A stretch of 64,000 nucleotides of DNA from Clostridia bacterium (GCA_017548045.1 JAFYNR010000033.1:124001-188000); one strand, 5' to 3'; counted from the stretch's first letter, positions 45,195 to 54,391 are shown. Numbers and translations: made by a program. Notes: generated by a model from the letters alone, not told the origin.

Positions 45195-45467
45195 ATGTAT
45201 ATTGAATTTATCATTATTTTTATCTGTTTGGGAGTAATAATAGCCTTATTGATTCCCATTTTGGTTATGCTTTCGCTTTTATGGCGAGAAAGAGACGAAA
45301 AAACTCCGGTTTATAACCGAAATAACTTTATGAAAGACGAAAAAGAATCCAAACCAAAAAAGAACAATACTCAGCCTGCTACAGGTAAAGTTGTTTTTTG
45401 CCGACATTGTGCTGCTGAGTTTGATGCTTCGCAAAAAGTATGTCCGGAGTGTGGCACCAAAAGGTGA
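45195..45467 (+). CDS. Small membrane zinc-ribbon protein
   Basis: 90 aa. One N-terminal membrane segment (about residues 4-30), a Lys-rich linker, and a C-terminal zinc ribbon (FCRHCAAEF ... CPECGTKR). The start is preceded by AAGGTGAG. Similar small anchored zinc ribbons occur widely in clostridial genomes with no known function. It lies between the surface-protein gene and the effector-like module. Confidence 0.7.
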   Translation: MYIEFIIIFICLGVIIALLIPILVMLSLLWRERDEKTPVYNRNNFMKDEKESKPKKNNTQPATGKVVFCRHCAAEFDASQKVCPECGTKR

Positions 45468-45548
45468 TTGATAATTATATGAAAATTTTTCGAGAGTATT
45501 TTCTTTTTTTCGGCTATTCATATAACTTTTTCTTTAGGAGCGTGTAAT

Positions 45549-45641
45549 ATGACCGGCAACAGCAATAAAATCGGTTCATATACTTTGCTTTGTAATGAAA
45601 CTAAATTGTTAAGATCCGTATCAATCGCATCTGCGACGTAA
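45549..45641 (+). CDS. Possible 30-aa peptide
   Basis: ATG with AGGAGCGTG upstream, 30 codons to TAA. Short, with no family. It may be a gene remnant or chance; listed because of its ribosome site. Confidence 0.25.
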   Translation: MTGNSNKIGSYTLLCNETKLLRSVSIASAT

Positions 45642-45700
45642 CCCATAACGATTGTGAATATTATCATCACAATTAATATTGAGAATCAGGAGGTGTGCAT

Positions 45701-46216
45701 GTGTCAATCAATATAACAGCAGCAAACAATCAAGCAAATCAGATTTATTCCTACGCTCAACAGTTGCGTAACACAAAAACACAGCTTCTCTCATACAAAT
45801 CCTCGTTGCAATTAAACTGGTCAGGACAGGAAGTTCCTTTTATTTTGAAAAGTATTGACCAGACTCTCGATCGGATTAATGCTATCATTAAAGAACTTGA
45901 ATTGCTCAGTAACGATGTGAAAGGCGCGGCGAACACTATCAAGCGCGAAGAAGAAGCAGCAGCTGCTGCAGCCCGTGCAAGAGCAGAAAAGCAGCGCCAG
46001 ATAAATAAAGCTCAGACCGATTATAACAATTCGATTAAAGAGTACAACGATGCCCTCGAGGAAATGGATAAATTCCAGAAAGAAGTTGCTAAAAATCCCT
46101 TCCTCAAGTTTCATCCCAATTACAATAAACGTTATGAGGAGTTGCAGAAGAAAATTGCTGATGCAGCTAAAAAGCGTGACAAATGTAAAAATGCACTTTC
46201 TAACGCAAAACGTTAA
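45701..46216 (+). CDS. WXG100-like helical partner of the effector module
   Basis: 171 aa from the GTG at 45701, with AGGAGGTG upstream; an earlier in-frame GTG overlaps that site. The first 75 residues form a WXG100-like hairpin with QLNWSGQEV (Trp near residue 40). A long charged coiled coil follows (about 78-170, Ala/Lys-rich). Such WXG-like helical proteins lie next to LXG effectors and act as targeting partners for T7 export. It directly precedes the effector-like gene. The link to export is inferred from fold and order. Confidence 0.8.
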   Translation: MSINITAANNQANQIYSYAQQLRNTKTQLLSYKSSLQLNWSGQEVPFILKSIDQTLDRINAIIKELELLSNDVKGAANTIKREEEAAAAAARARAEKQRQINKAQTDYNNSIKEYNDALEEMDKFQKEVAKNPFLKFHPNYNKRYEELQKKIADAAKKRDKCKNALSNAKR

Positions 46217-46265
46217 ACCAGAATTATCCGTAAAATGTTGATAAGCCTTAAAGGAAGTGATACCA

Positions 46266-47543
46266 TTGGCAAATACAAAAATCAACGTTGACGCTGTTGT
46301 CGGGCAAAGTAGCACGGCATCACGTGTAAAAACATCTGTGACTAATACCAGAATATCTTTTAACGCAACAAGAAACCAGATAGACAGCAGAATTCTCAGT
46401 CGTAATAATATTGCCAACAGATGCCAGAATGTTTATAAATCATTGAACGATGTCGAAACAAAAGTTTCTCGGATAAAATCCGTTGTTGAAAGCGGTGCTA
46501 ACCGATATCATAATACTGATCAGTTTGTTTCAAGATTGAGTAGCAATCTCACCAAAAATTTATACATATCAAACAGCTCAAACGGACTTTCGCAAACCCG
46601 AAGCAATGCATTGGATATGTTTAAAACTTCTGCAACAAACCCCAAAGATATTTCCACAAACAACTCCGATTCACGCAGTTTTTTTGCCGACTTCATCAAC
46701 AACAAAATCAAAGTTGAAGGCTCGGTGTTGTCTGGAGAGAAGTCGGGTAGCGGTGAGTTTTTAGGCATTGATACTGCCGGAAAAATCAGCGGAGCTATTC
46801 TGACGGGCGAAGCAGGATTAAAAAATAAAATGAATTTTAAGTTCATAGATGATGACGGCAAATTAGATTTCCAATCCTGGGGACTATCTGCTATCGCATT
46901 TGCATCCGGCGCAGTAGCAGCAGGAGAAATTGAAGGTAATCTGGGATATTTGCACGGTAAGGCTTCCGGCAAAGCTTTGACAGGCAGTGTTGAAGGTAAT
47001 GCTAACTTCACAATCTTTGATGACGGCAAATTCAATCCATCTGTATCAGTAGGTGCAAAAGCGTCAGGTTCCGTTCTTCAAGGGGAAGCAGAGGCCGGCT
47101 TCGGAACAGACCAATACGGTATATACGGCAAAGCAGAAGGTGATCTTCTTCATGCCGAGGCAGAAGCCAAAGCCGGAATCGGCTACATCGGAACGGACAA
47201 AAAAGGGAATTCAATATACGGAGCCTCAGCAGAAGCAAGTGCTATGGCGAGTGTTGCACAAGGCGAGGTCAAGGGTGGAATAACTCTTTTCGGAATAGAT
47301 ATTGATGTCGGTATGAAAGGTTATGCCGTTGCAGCGGGTGTTGAAGCAGGAGGTTCAATTTCGACAAAAGGTGTCAAGGCAAATCTCAGCGGTGCGTTGG
47401 GACTTGGTGCAGGTCTGGACATTGAGGTTGACTGGTCAGACGCTGAGTGGATAGGCGATTCCATAGATGCAATCGGCGAATTTGCATCAGATGTTGCCGA
47501 TGCAGCCGAAGATGTGGGTGATTTCCTGTTTGGATGGTTATAA
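46266..47543 (+). CDS. LXG-like T7 effector candidate with Gly/Ala-rich C-terminus
   Basis: 425 aa from the TTG at 46266, with GGAAGTGA eight bases upstream; an in-frame GTG at 46257 overlaps that site. Residues 1-100 are helical (NIANRCQNVYKSLNDVETKV), as in T7 effector N-termini. From about 145 the protein is built of repeating Gly/Ala-rich strands (GSVLSGEKSGSGEFLG, GEAEAGFGTDQYGIYG), with a glycine-zipper-like stretch LSGALGLGAGLDIEV near 378 and an acidic amphipathic end. Gly-zipper C-termini are known in pore-forming T7 toxins. Position behind a WXG-like partner and before a DUF4176 protein supports an exported effector. No enzymatic motif is visible; a structural surface protein is the alternative. 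Confidence 0.7.
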   Translation: MANTKINVDAVVGQSSTASRVKTSVTNTRISFNATRNQIDSRILSRNNIANRCQNVYKSLNDVETKVSRIKSVVESGANRYHNTDQFVSRLSSNLTKNLYISNSSNGLSQTRSNALDMFKTSATNPKDISTNNSDSRSFFADFINNKIKVEGSVLSGEKSGSGEFLGIDTAGKISGAILTGEAGLKNKMNFKFIDDDGKLDFQSWGLSAIAFASGAVAAGEIEGNLGYLHGKASGKALTGSVEGNANFTIFDDGKFNPSVSVGAKASGSVLQGEAEAGFGTDQYGIYGKAEGDLLHAEAEAKAGIGYIGTDKKGNSIYGASAEASAMASVAQGEVKGGITLFGIDIDVGMKGYAVAAGVEAGGSISTKGVKANLSGALGLGAGLDIEVDWSDAEWIGDSIDAIGEFASDVADAAEDVGDFLFGWL

Positions 47544-47565
47544 TATGAACGGAAAGGAGAAAAAA

Positions 47566-47991
47566 ATGATTTCTGTTTTACTTAAGCTGTATCCGATAAT
47601 ACCGATTGTTTTGCTGACGGTAACCGTTCTGTTGAGTATCAATTTCAGAAGCAAAACAAGCCATTACAGTGAATGCACGGGAATAATCACAGGATTCTAT
47701 GAAAACACCACAGAAAACCGTCTTGGTTCTTACGAAAATAAAGCAATCTCTCCCATCGTCTCATATTCTGTAGACGGAAAAGCCTATGAATTTATAGGAA
47801 ATTATTATTCTACCTCAATGAAGGTCGGAAACGAAGTTAATGTCATATATGATAAAAACAATGTATCGAGAGCAACAATTAAAACAGGACTGTATTTTGC
47901 GCCGATAATTACAGGTTCATTAACTCTCCTGTTTTTGTTGCCAATCATAATTTATTTTATTCTGAAAAGTAAAGGGATTATCAATTTCTGA
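47566..47991 (+). CDS. DUF3592-like membrane protein
   Basis: 141 aa from the ATG at 47566, with AAAGGAG upstream. One membrane segment at each end (about residues 5-25 and 110-134) flanks a small beta domain (SECTGIITGFYENTTEN ... SYSVDGKAYEFIGNYYSTSMKVG ... VIYDKNN), the pattern of DUF3592 proteins. Its place directly after the effector candidate makes it a possible immunity protein, though DUF3592 proteins also occur elsewhere. Confidence 0.75.
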   Translation: MISVLLKLYPIIPIVLLTVTVLLSINFRSKTSHYSECTGIITGFYENTTENRLGSYENKAISPIVSYSVDGKAYEFIGNYYSTSMKVGNEVNVIYDKNNVSRATIKTGLYFAPIITGSLTLLFLLPIIIYFILKSKGIINF

Positions 47992-48007
47992 AATGGAGGA
48001 ATGACAT

Positions 48008-48289
48008 ATGAAGTCTTTATTACCTATCGGTAGTGTAGTATTATTAAATGGTGGCGAAAAACGCCTTATGATTTGCGGTCGTGTTCAGACCGATGTTGCA
48101 ACCGGCAAAACATATGAGTATTCTGCATGTTTTTATCCTGAAGGAATTATAAGTTCAAAAGAATTGTTCCTGTTCAACAACGAGAACATTCAGAAGATAT
48201 TCTTTATCGGTTTCCAGGATGCAGATGAATTTGCCTTCAAAAAGCTCATCGAAGAACATTTATCAAAAAAAGAAAACGGTAATCAGTAA
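48008..48289 (+). CDS. DUF4176 protein, T7 effector-associated
   Basis: 93 aa with GGAGGA before the ATG. The N-terminal LLPIGSVVLLNGGEKRLMICGR is the hallmark of DUF4176, and the C-terminal FIGFQDADEFAFKKLIEEHL agrees. DUF4176 genes are regular neighbours of LXG-type T7 effectors in Firmicutes; the role is not settled, with a chaperone or regulatory part suggested by context. It is the last gene of the locus and supports reading 45701-48289 as an effector module. Confidence 0.88.
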   Translation: MKSLLPIGSVVLLNGGEKRLMICGRVQTDVATGKTYEYSACFYPEGIISSKELFLFNNENIQKIFFIGFQDADEFAFKKLIEEHLSKKENGNQ

Positions 48290-48314
48290 TTATTTAACCC
48301 TCCGAGGATGATGA

Positions 48315-48520
48315 ATAGGTCCGTAAAAAACGGACAATGAAAAAACAACCTCCTATGGTAGAATTAAACTATCATAGGAGGATTTTTTATGCCCAGAAGT
48401 TACAGACATATTAAAGAATATGAAAAAGAAATATTAGAATTAAAGAAACAGGGATTGACGAAAAGAGAAATAGACAAAAATTTAGTTTTAGTATTATCTG
48501 ATCAAATCTTATCATTTTAA
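48315..48520 (+). mobile_element. Broken left end of an IS3-type element
   Basis: A short inverted repeat (GTCCGTAAAAAACGGAC) and a second hairpin (CCTCCTATGGTAG with CTATCATAGGAGG) lead into a cut-off orfA. The right end and orfB are missing, so it is dead. It marks the right edge of the T7SS block. Confidence 0.6.
48389..48520 (+). pseudogene. Truncated IS3-family OrfA
   Basis: 43 codons starting with MPRSYRHIKEYEKEILELKK, then a helix-turn-helix start QGLTKREIDKNL typical of IS3/IS150 OrfA. The frame departs from the family soon after and stops at 48520. A GGAGG site lies in the upstream hairpin. Confidence 0.7.
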
Positions 48521-48550
48521 AAGATCGGTAAAACTCTCTTTTAAACCACA

Positions 48551-48592
48551 AAAACCAAAAAGCCGTCTTTTACAGCAGCTTTTTGGTTTTTG
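48551..48592. terminator. Bidirectional terminator between T7SS and DUF2779 genes
   Basis: AAAAACCAAAAAGC and GCTTTTTGGTTTTT form a 14-pair stem with A- and T-runs at its ends. It serves the plus-strand locus and the minus-strand nuclease operon. Confidence 0.8.
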
Positions 48593-48623
48593 GAATGTAA
48601 AAAATGTTTGCAAATATTATTAA

Positions 48624-50099
48624 TTATGAATTTTCAACCAGCTTCTGCCAGACTTTTACCATTGCGTAGGTATCAAGTTTGCAGTAAGCGAGGAGATTTT
48701 TTCGGGTTTCGGCGATTTCATCAGGCGTCATTGACCTCATATTTTTGAATGCGTTTGATGCCTGGTCGCCTTTTTGAATGCCTTCGAGATTGTGATAATC
48801 AAGCGAAGGCTCATTGGGATAAAGCGCAGGAAGAACATATTTTATCGAATAAGAACCCTGCATTGCGGGGAGATAATAATGCTTCTTTGAAAATGGTGTC
48901 ATCAGGTCCTTTATGTTATCGTGAATGTTCATCAGATGGTCGGCAAGGTCGGGATAAACCTCCGCCAGTTTCTTGATAACATTCTTCTCAAATCCCATAT
49001 TGTATGCCGTTGTGCAGACATTCATCGGAATATCGTTGCAGAGTTTTTCGGCAAGCGCGCGTCGCGGGTCTGTGCCTGCTTCGGCAAGAAACTCTGTATG
49101 ATGAAGTTCACCGTTTTCGCTTTCAAGCCAATGGAGTGAATACTGAAACGGAATCTGCTCATAGGGTGAGGTGAAATCAAACGGCGGAATTGCTTCCTGG
49201 AATGTTTCAAAATCAAGGAAATAAAGCGGAAACGAAAGCGAGTCAACGGTTTCACGGATTCCTTTTGCATCGATCTTACCGATATTATTAAGATGCGATT
49301 CAACCTGCAAACGCTGATTGCCCTTGATTTCTTTGCGTTTTACGAGATTTTCAAAACCATAATCGCCTTCATTGAAAAGCTTTACTTTTGTATCGAATTT
49401 CAGTCTGCTGATATCGAAAACATTCGGGTGCGAAAGTCTGCCCGTACAGTAGTCAAAATATCCGCAGGTGTAGGGTTTGTTGCAATGGCATCCGACCTCA
49501 CGGTGAGGCTCGTAATCGCTTGACATTATTCTTTCAAGCTCGGGAAGAAAATCTCTTATGCCCGTCTGTCTGCAGTCGGTGTGGCACTTCACATCCTCAA
49601 TCACAAACAGTTCGTCAAGGTCGATTTCACCGTAACGGACATAGCAGGGATTGATATGCACAAGATAAACGCCGTCAACCTTATAGCCGAGACCGCCCAG
49701 CACATACTGCTGATAAGCGGTATCGTGAAGATAGATTTCACTCACTGCGGTTGAGCTTTTGACTTCGTAGATTTCAACATGACCGTTGCCCTTGTTTTTA
49801 AGTATATCGACACTGCAGAAAAGACCGTCGAGAGCAAAAGATGCTTCTGCGATAACGGGCGTGCCTGCATCGATAAGCCTTTTTGTTTCTTCGAGCATTT
49901 TACCCAAATCACCAAACGGCACTTCGGTGAAATCACCGAAAAGACCCATCGCAAGATCACCGACCATATTACCCGTTTCAAGAACGGCATCGTTCATAAC
50001 GGAATTATCAAATTCTTCGGGCTTGTTCTTATGAAGCCAGAGCATTTTGGGGCATTGAACGGCATTGCAGTATTTTGATTTCGAAAGTCGCAGAGACAT
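48624..50099 (-). CDS. DUF2779 protein: Cas4-like nuclease plus DEDD exonuclease
   Basis: 491 aa from the ATG at 50099, with GAGGGGAG upstream; longer forms overlap sbcC. The N-terminal half has the Cas4/AddB layout: a first cysteine region (YCNAVQCPKMLW), the PD-(D/E)XK core EIYEVKSS (about residue 110), and a cluster CHCNKPYTCGYFDYC that would complete an iron-sulfur site. The C-terminal half is DnaQ-like: YFLDFETF (exo I), TAYNMGFEKNVIKKL (exo II) and YCKLDTYAMVKVW (exo III). Two nuclease folds in one chain next to SbcCD, 13 bases after sbcC, suggest DNA-end processing with that complex. Motifs are seen; pathway is inferred. Confidence 0.85.
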   Translation of the reverse strand: MSLRLSKSKYCNAVQCPKMLWLHKNKPEEFDNSVMNDAVLETGNMVGDLAMGLFGDFTEVPFGDLGKMLEETKRLIDAGTPVIAEASFALDGLFCSVDILKNKGNGHVEIYEVKSSTAVSEIYLHDTAYQQYVLGGLGYKVDGVYLVHINPCYVRYGEIDLDELFVIEDVKCHTDCRQTGIRDFLPELERIMSSDYEPHREVGCHCNKPYTCGYFDYCTGRLSHPNVFDISRLKFDTKVKLFNEGDYGFENLVKRKEIKGNQRLQVESHLNNIGKIDAKGIRETVDSLSFPLYFLDFETFQEAIPPFDFTSPYEQIPFQYSLHWLESENGELHHTEFLAEAGTDPRRALAEKLCNDIPMNVCTTAYNMGFEKNVIKKLAEVYPDLADHLMNIHDNIKDLMTPFSKKHYYLPAMQGSYSIKYVLPALYPNEPSLDYHNLEGIQKGDQASNAFKNMRSMTPDEIAETRKNLLAYCKLDTYAMVKVWQKLVENS

Positions 50100-50112
50100 A
50101 ACTACTCCCCTC

Positions 50113-52878
50113 TTATACCGAAATTTCAATTTTGCTTCCGCCGGTTTTCTCTTTGGTGATGATAACCTGCTTGTCGATTTTTTCCTTGAGGTCGGCAACG
50201 TGTGAAATGATACCTACAAGGCGGTTGCCGTCGCTGAGGTCGGCAAGGGCGCGGAATGCCTGCGAGAGGGATTCAGGATCAAGCGAGCCGAAGCCTTCGT
50301 CAACAAACATTGTGTCGAGTTTTATGCCGCCTGCAGATGACTGGATTTCGTCTGAAAGACCGAGTGCGAGTGAAAGAGACGCTTTGAAAGATTCGCCGCC
50401 CGAAAGAGTTTTGACACTTCTTTCAGTTCCGTTGTAATGGTCAATAACAGAGAGGTCGAGACCGCTCTGACTGCGGTTATTATCAGCGTTTTCGCTTCTT
50501 TTCAGCTCATACTGACCGCCCGACATCTTCATAAATCTTGTGTTTGCACGAGCAATTATACGGTCAAAATAAGTCATCTGAATATAGGTTTCGAGCATTA
50601 TTTTTTCTTTGCCCGAAATGTTACCGTTGGCGGTGTTATTGAGTGCATTCAAGCTGATTTTTCTCTTTTCAATCGCAATCAATTCTTCGGAAGTTTTGTT
50701 GATATTGTTAAGAGAAACAGCGTTTGCATTAATGCGGACAGCAATATCTTTCTGTGTTTTTGTAAGCAGAGTTTTTTCTTCGGTAAGCACGGATTTTTTG
50801 CTGTTTACAGAATCAACATTAATCTTTTCTGATTCGGAAAGCTGAAGTCTGAGCTGTTTGATTTTGCCTGAAAGTTCGGTAATCTCCTTTTCAGATTCAG
50901 AATAGTTCTTCTCTGCGTTTTCAAGAGCTGTCTGCATTACTCTGAGTGTATTTTCAAGTGTGGATTTATGTACATTTGCAGCAGCTTTGCTCTCAAATTT
51001 AAGGCTTTCAGCAAAAACTTTACTCTGCTTTTCTGCAGATTCGAGAGATGCGGTGAGAGCAGAAATATCCTCTCTGGTTTTTGCGATTACTTCATCGGCT
51101 TTTCTGATTCGGCTTTCTTCATTGGGAATAATTTCATCAAGCTGTGCCTTGCGTTTTGCGTTCTTTTCTTCAGCTGCGATTTTCGCTTCAGTTTCTTTGA
51201 TATATGCGGTGATTTCCGTTATCTGTATCTTTGCGTTTTCAGATGCATTTTCGATTTCGCAATCGCCGAAAAGCTCTGACACAAGCTTTTCGGTTTCTTC
51301 TGTCTGTGCTTCATAGCTGCCTTTGATTTCGCCTGATTTCACGCTTAACTCTTCGGCATATTTACGTTCTTTATCATAGAAGGATTTTAATGCATTGACA
51401 TCGGCTTCGGTGGGAGCAGTTGCGGATTTAACCGCAAGCTTCGGATGATTTGTTGAGCCGCAAACGGGACAGGGAACACTTTCCGCAAGGTCTTCCGCAA
51501 GGATGCCTGCCTGCTCATCGAGAAATGCCTTATAGTTCATTTCATAAAGAATTTTTGCGGATTCCATTTTGTTTCTCGCTTCACGATAAGCCTCTGTTGC
51601 CTGCTCAAATCTTGCAGTTATATCTTCAAGTGCAGAAATTTTTCTCACAAGTTTTCCAAGAGCTGATTTGCGATTTTCATACTGCTCTTTTTCACGGGCA
51701 AGCTTTTCGATGTTGGCACCTGCGTTTTCGAGAGTCTTCTGCTCTTCTTTCATTTTCGCAAGATCATCGGCAATTTTCTTTTGTGCTTCAAGATAACCTG
51801 CAATGTTTTTGTTGCTTTCATCAAGCATTTTTGCAAGATTTGCCGCTTCTGATTTTTTGGCTTCATATTCATCATATTGGGGAAGTTCAGCCTCGATAAC
51901 GGCAATTTGCTTTGAGATATTTTCACGCTCGGGTTTCTTAGATTTTTCGGCTTCAAGGGTCTTTTTGATTTCTTCTGAAGAAGCCTTTTTCTGTGTATAT
52001 ACAAGCTCGGATTTTTCAAGTTCCGATTCTGCTTTAGCATAGTCCTCTGCTTTTGAGAGAACACCTGCAACAACTTCAAGCTCTTTTTCGATTTTGCTTA
52101 TCTTTTCAGCTGTTACTGATTCGGATTTTTTATCGTTTTCAAGGATTTTTGTGATTAAATCAACAACATCCTCAACGGTCATTTCTCCGTTTCTTGCCTT
52201 TGTTGCTTCGATGTTCAGAACATCGTTTTCATCGCACTGAATGCCTAAAATATATTGCTTCACGCTTCTTTCGGCAGCTTCATATTCGTTTTTGACTGCT
52301 GAATATTCGCTTTTGATTTTATCCTGCAAAATGCGGTAATAATCCGTTTTAAATATCTTTCTAAATATCTCCTGACGCTCTTTTGTGTCGGCAACAAGGA
52401 GCTTTCTGAAATCGCCCTGCGCAATCATTGCAATCTGCGAAAACTGGTTGCGGTCAACGCCCACAATATCAACAATTGCCGTGTTGACATCTTTAATTTT
52501 CGTTATCGGGTTTCCGTTGGGACGTATTAACTCTGCTTCGGCTTTCTGAAGGGTTACGCCGTCACCCTTCTTTGCTTTTCTTTCATATTCGGGGTTTCTT
52601 TTAACTGTATATTCTTTGCCGTCATATACAAAAGTCAGCTCAACTTCGGTGGGAGTATCAAGATCTGCATACTTTGAACGGAGCATTGAGGAATCCCTTA
52701 AATCTCCGCTTGCTTCGCCGTAAAGTGCATATGCAATGGCATCGAATATCGTTGTTTTGCCTGCTCCCGTATCACCCGTGATAAGATAAAGTCCTTTTGT
52801 GCCGAGTTTCTCAAAATCAACTTCCGTTCTGCCTGCATAGGGTCCAAAAGCTGACATAACAAGTTTTATCGGTCTCAT
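50113..52878 (-). CDS. sbcC: SbcC, ATPase of the SbcCD nuclease
   Basis: 921 aa. Walker A (GDTGAGKTTIFDAIAYALYG) is near residue 33, followed by a long coiled coil interrupted by the zinc hook CPVCGSTNHP near residue 470. The C-terminal ABC signature LSGGESFKASLSLALGLSD and Walker B TMFVDEGFGSLD complete the head. SbcCD is the bacterial Rad50-Mre11 complex that opens hairpins and blocked DNA ends. The gene overlaps sbcD by four bases (ATGA). Confidence 0.96.
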   Translation of the reverse strand: MRPIKLVMSAFGPYAGRTEVDFEKLGTKGLYLITGDTGAGKTTIFDAIAYALYGEASGDLRDSSMLRSKYADLDTPTEVELTFVYDGKEYTVKRNPEYERKAKKGDGVTLQKAEAELIRPNGNPITKIKDVNTAIVDIVGVDRNQFSQIAMIAQGDFRKLLVADTKERQEIFRKIFKTDYYRILQDKIKSEYSAVKNEYEAAERSVKQYILGIQCDENDVLNIEATKARNGEMTVEDVVDLITKILENDKKSESVTAEKISKIEKELEVVAGVLSKAEDYAKAESELEKSELVYTQKKASSEEIKKTLEAEKSKKPERENISKQIAVIEAELPQYDEYEAKKSEAANLAKMLDESNKNIAGYLEAQKKIADDLAKMKEEQKTLENAGANIEKLAREKEQYENRKSALGKLVRKISALEDITARFEQATEAYREARNKMESAKILYEMNYKAFLDEQAGILAEDLAESVPCPVCGSTNHPKLAVKSATAPTEADVNALKSFYDKERKYAEELSVKSGEIKGSYEAQTEETEKLVSELFGDCEIENASENAKIQITEITAYIKETEAKIAAEEKNAKRKAQLDEIIPNEESRIRKADEVIAKTREDISALTASLESAEKQSKVFAESLKFESKAAANVHKSTLENTLRVMQTALENAEKNYSESEKEITELSGKIKQLRLQLSESEKINVDSVNSKKSVLTEEKTLLTKTQKDIAVRINANAVSLNNINKTSEELIAIEKRKISLNALNNTANGNISGKEKIMLETYIQMTYFDRIIARANTRFMKMSGGQYELKRSENADNNRSQSGLDLSVIDHYNGTERSVKTLSGGESFKASLSLALGLSDEIQSSAGGIKLDTMFVDEGFGSLDPESLSQAFRALADLSDGNRLVGIISHVADLKEKIDKQVIITKEKTGGSKIEISV

Positions 52879-54011
52879 TTGTTACCCTCCCAGATGTTTT
52901 CGATAAGTGTTCTTACAAAATCCGTCTGTTCATCCGTCATAGGCTGATTGTTCTGATTTTTATAGAATTCCGAGAACAAATCAAGCGGTGACCTCTGCTC
53001 GATATTTTCAATAACATCAAGTTTTGCAGAGCTTCGGGTGCGCTTGTTATCATAATCCAGCTTCATAAGATTGGGATAGATAACACGCAGCTTACCGATG
53101 GCATCGGGGATATCCTCTTCATCGGTGAGGGTGATGTGCATATAGTCATCGGTGTTGGTATTTATATAGTTATCCTTGAGAGTGATTTCGGCATATGTAC
53201 CCTTGATTTCACGCATATCACGCTTGGGCTCAAGGGCGATTGTGCGGATTTCAGCATCCCCCTTTTTACCCATTTCAACAACGGTTACGGACTTTTTGTG
53301 CTTTGCTTCGGAGAATGAATATTTAAGCGGAGTGCCGCAGTATCTGATTCTTTCGTTGCCGATATTCTGAGGGCCGTGAATGTGGCCGAGTGCAACGTAA
53401 TCAAAGCGGTCAAAAACACTTGCATCAACATTGTCCGAGCCGCCTACGGAGATTTCCTCCGATTCGCATTTTTCCGCACCCGTTACAAACTGATGAGTAA
53501 CAATAACATTGCGTTCATCGGAATTGACATTCATATTCTCAACCGCAACACGGATTGCATCGGTGTAGCTTTCAATCTCTGCATCTTCGAAAAATCTGCG
53601 TACATTGGCAGGTTTCACAAACGGGAGCATGAAGAAATTGACCCTGCCGTATTCATCGTCTATACTTATCGGTTCAACTTTTCCATTGTAAACGGGTGAC
53701 ATATGCACACCGCTGACATCCATAAGTCTGCCGCCGAAAGCCATTCTTTCGGCAGAATCGTGGTTACCGCTGATAACGAAAACCTGCAGTTTTCTTTGGG
53801 CGAGTCTGCAGAGGAAATCGTCAAAAAGCTGAACAGCCTCTGCCGACGGCACTGATTTATCGTAAACGTCGCCTGCAATAACAACTGCATCGGGCTTTTC
53901 ATCATCAATTATGTTGATAATTTTAGTGAGAATATATTCCTGGTCTTCAAGCATTGAGAATTCATTGACTCTCTTGCCGATATGCAGGTCGGATAAATGC
54001 AGAAATTTCAT
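52875..54011 (-). CDS. sbcD: SbcD, nuclease of the SbcCD complex
   Basis: 378 aa. The calcineurin-like phosphoesterase motifs are in order: FLHLSDLHIGK, VIAGDVYDK, VISGNHDS, VTHQF and YVALGHIHGPQ. These bind the two manganese ions of the Mre11-type nuclease. The C-terminal capping region and tail that touches SbcC follow. First gene of the sbcD-sbcC-DUF2779 operon. Confidence 0.96.
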   Translation of the reverse strand: MKFLHLSDLHIGKRVNEFSMLEDQEYILTKIINIIDDEKPDAVVIAGDVYDKSVPSAEAVQLFDDFLCRLAQRKLQVFVISGNHDSAERMAFGGRLMDVSGVHMSPVYNGKVEPISIDDEYGRVNFFMLPFVKPANVRRFFEDAEIESYTDAIRVAVENMNVNSDERNVIVTHQFVTGAEKCESEEISVGGSDNVDASVFDRFDYVALGHIHGPQNIGNERIRYCGTPLKYSFSEAKHKKSVTVVEMGKKGDAEIRTIALEPKRDMREIKGTYAEITLKDNYINTNTDDYMHITLTDEEDIPDAIGKLRVIYPNLMKLDYDNKRTRSSAKLDVIENIEQRSPLDLFSEFYKNQNNQPMTDEQTDFVRTLIENIWEGNK

Positions 54012-54068
54012 TTTGTACCTCCGAAGATTTTATGCTTTTATTTTAGCACAGCTTTTATTTTATTACAA

Positions 54069-54389
54069 TTATCTATCTGACATTTCCAGCGGTTTGAGAC
54101 CCTCATATTTCTTATAGATATTGTAAATCAGAAGAAACTCATCAAATGTTATTGCATGAGAACCGATTTCTGACGTAACCCTTATACCCGAAATACCGGG
54201 TGCAAAAACTTTTGAATTCAGGTTTATATATACCCAATCCACTCTTGAACAGTCGCCTTTCTTGCCCCAAGAAACAAAGCCTTCGTTTTTGAGCCATTCA
54301 TACACAAACGAATCCCAACCACCAAAAAGACTTTTGTCTTTAACAAGAAAACACGCACTGCCTTCACTTATGTTTCTTTCGCTATTCAT
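54069..54389 (-). CDS. Hypothetical small protein next to the HIRAN gene
   Basis: 106 aa from the ATG at 54389, overlapping the stop region of the preceding gene. No signal peptide or membrane segment. Segments such as FLVKDKSLFGGWDSFVYEWLKNEG and ITFDEFLLIYNIYKKYEGL suggest a compact alpha/beta fold. I recognise no family. It is coupled to the HIRAN-type gene and lies just before sbcD on the same strand, so a DNA-repair link is possible but unproved. Confidence 0.6.
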   Translation of the reverse strand: MNSERNISEGSACFLVKDKSLFGGWDSFVYEWLKNEGFVSWGKKGDCSRVDWVYINLNSKVFAPGISGIRVTSEIGSHAITFDEFLLIYNIYKKYEGLKPLEMSDR

Positions 54390-54391
54390 AA

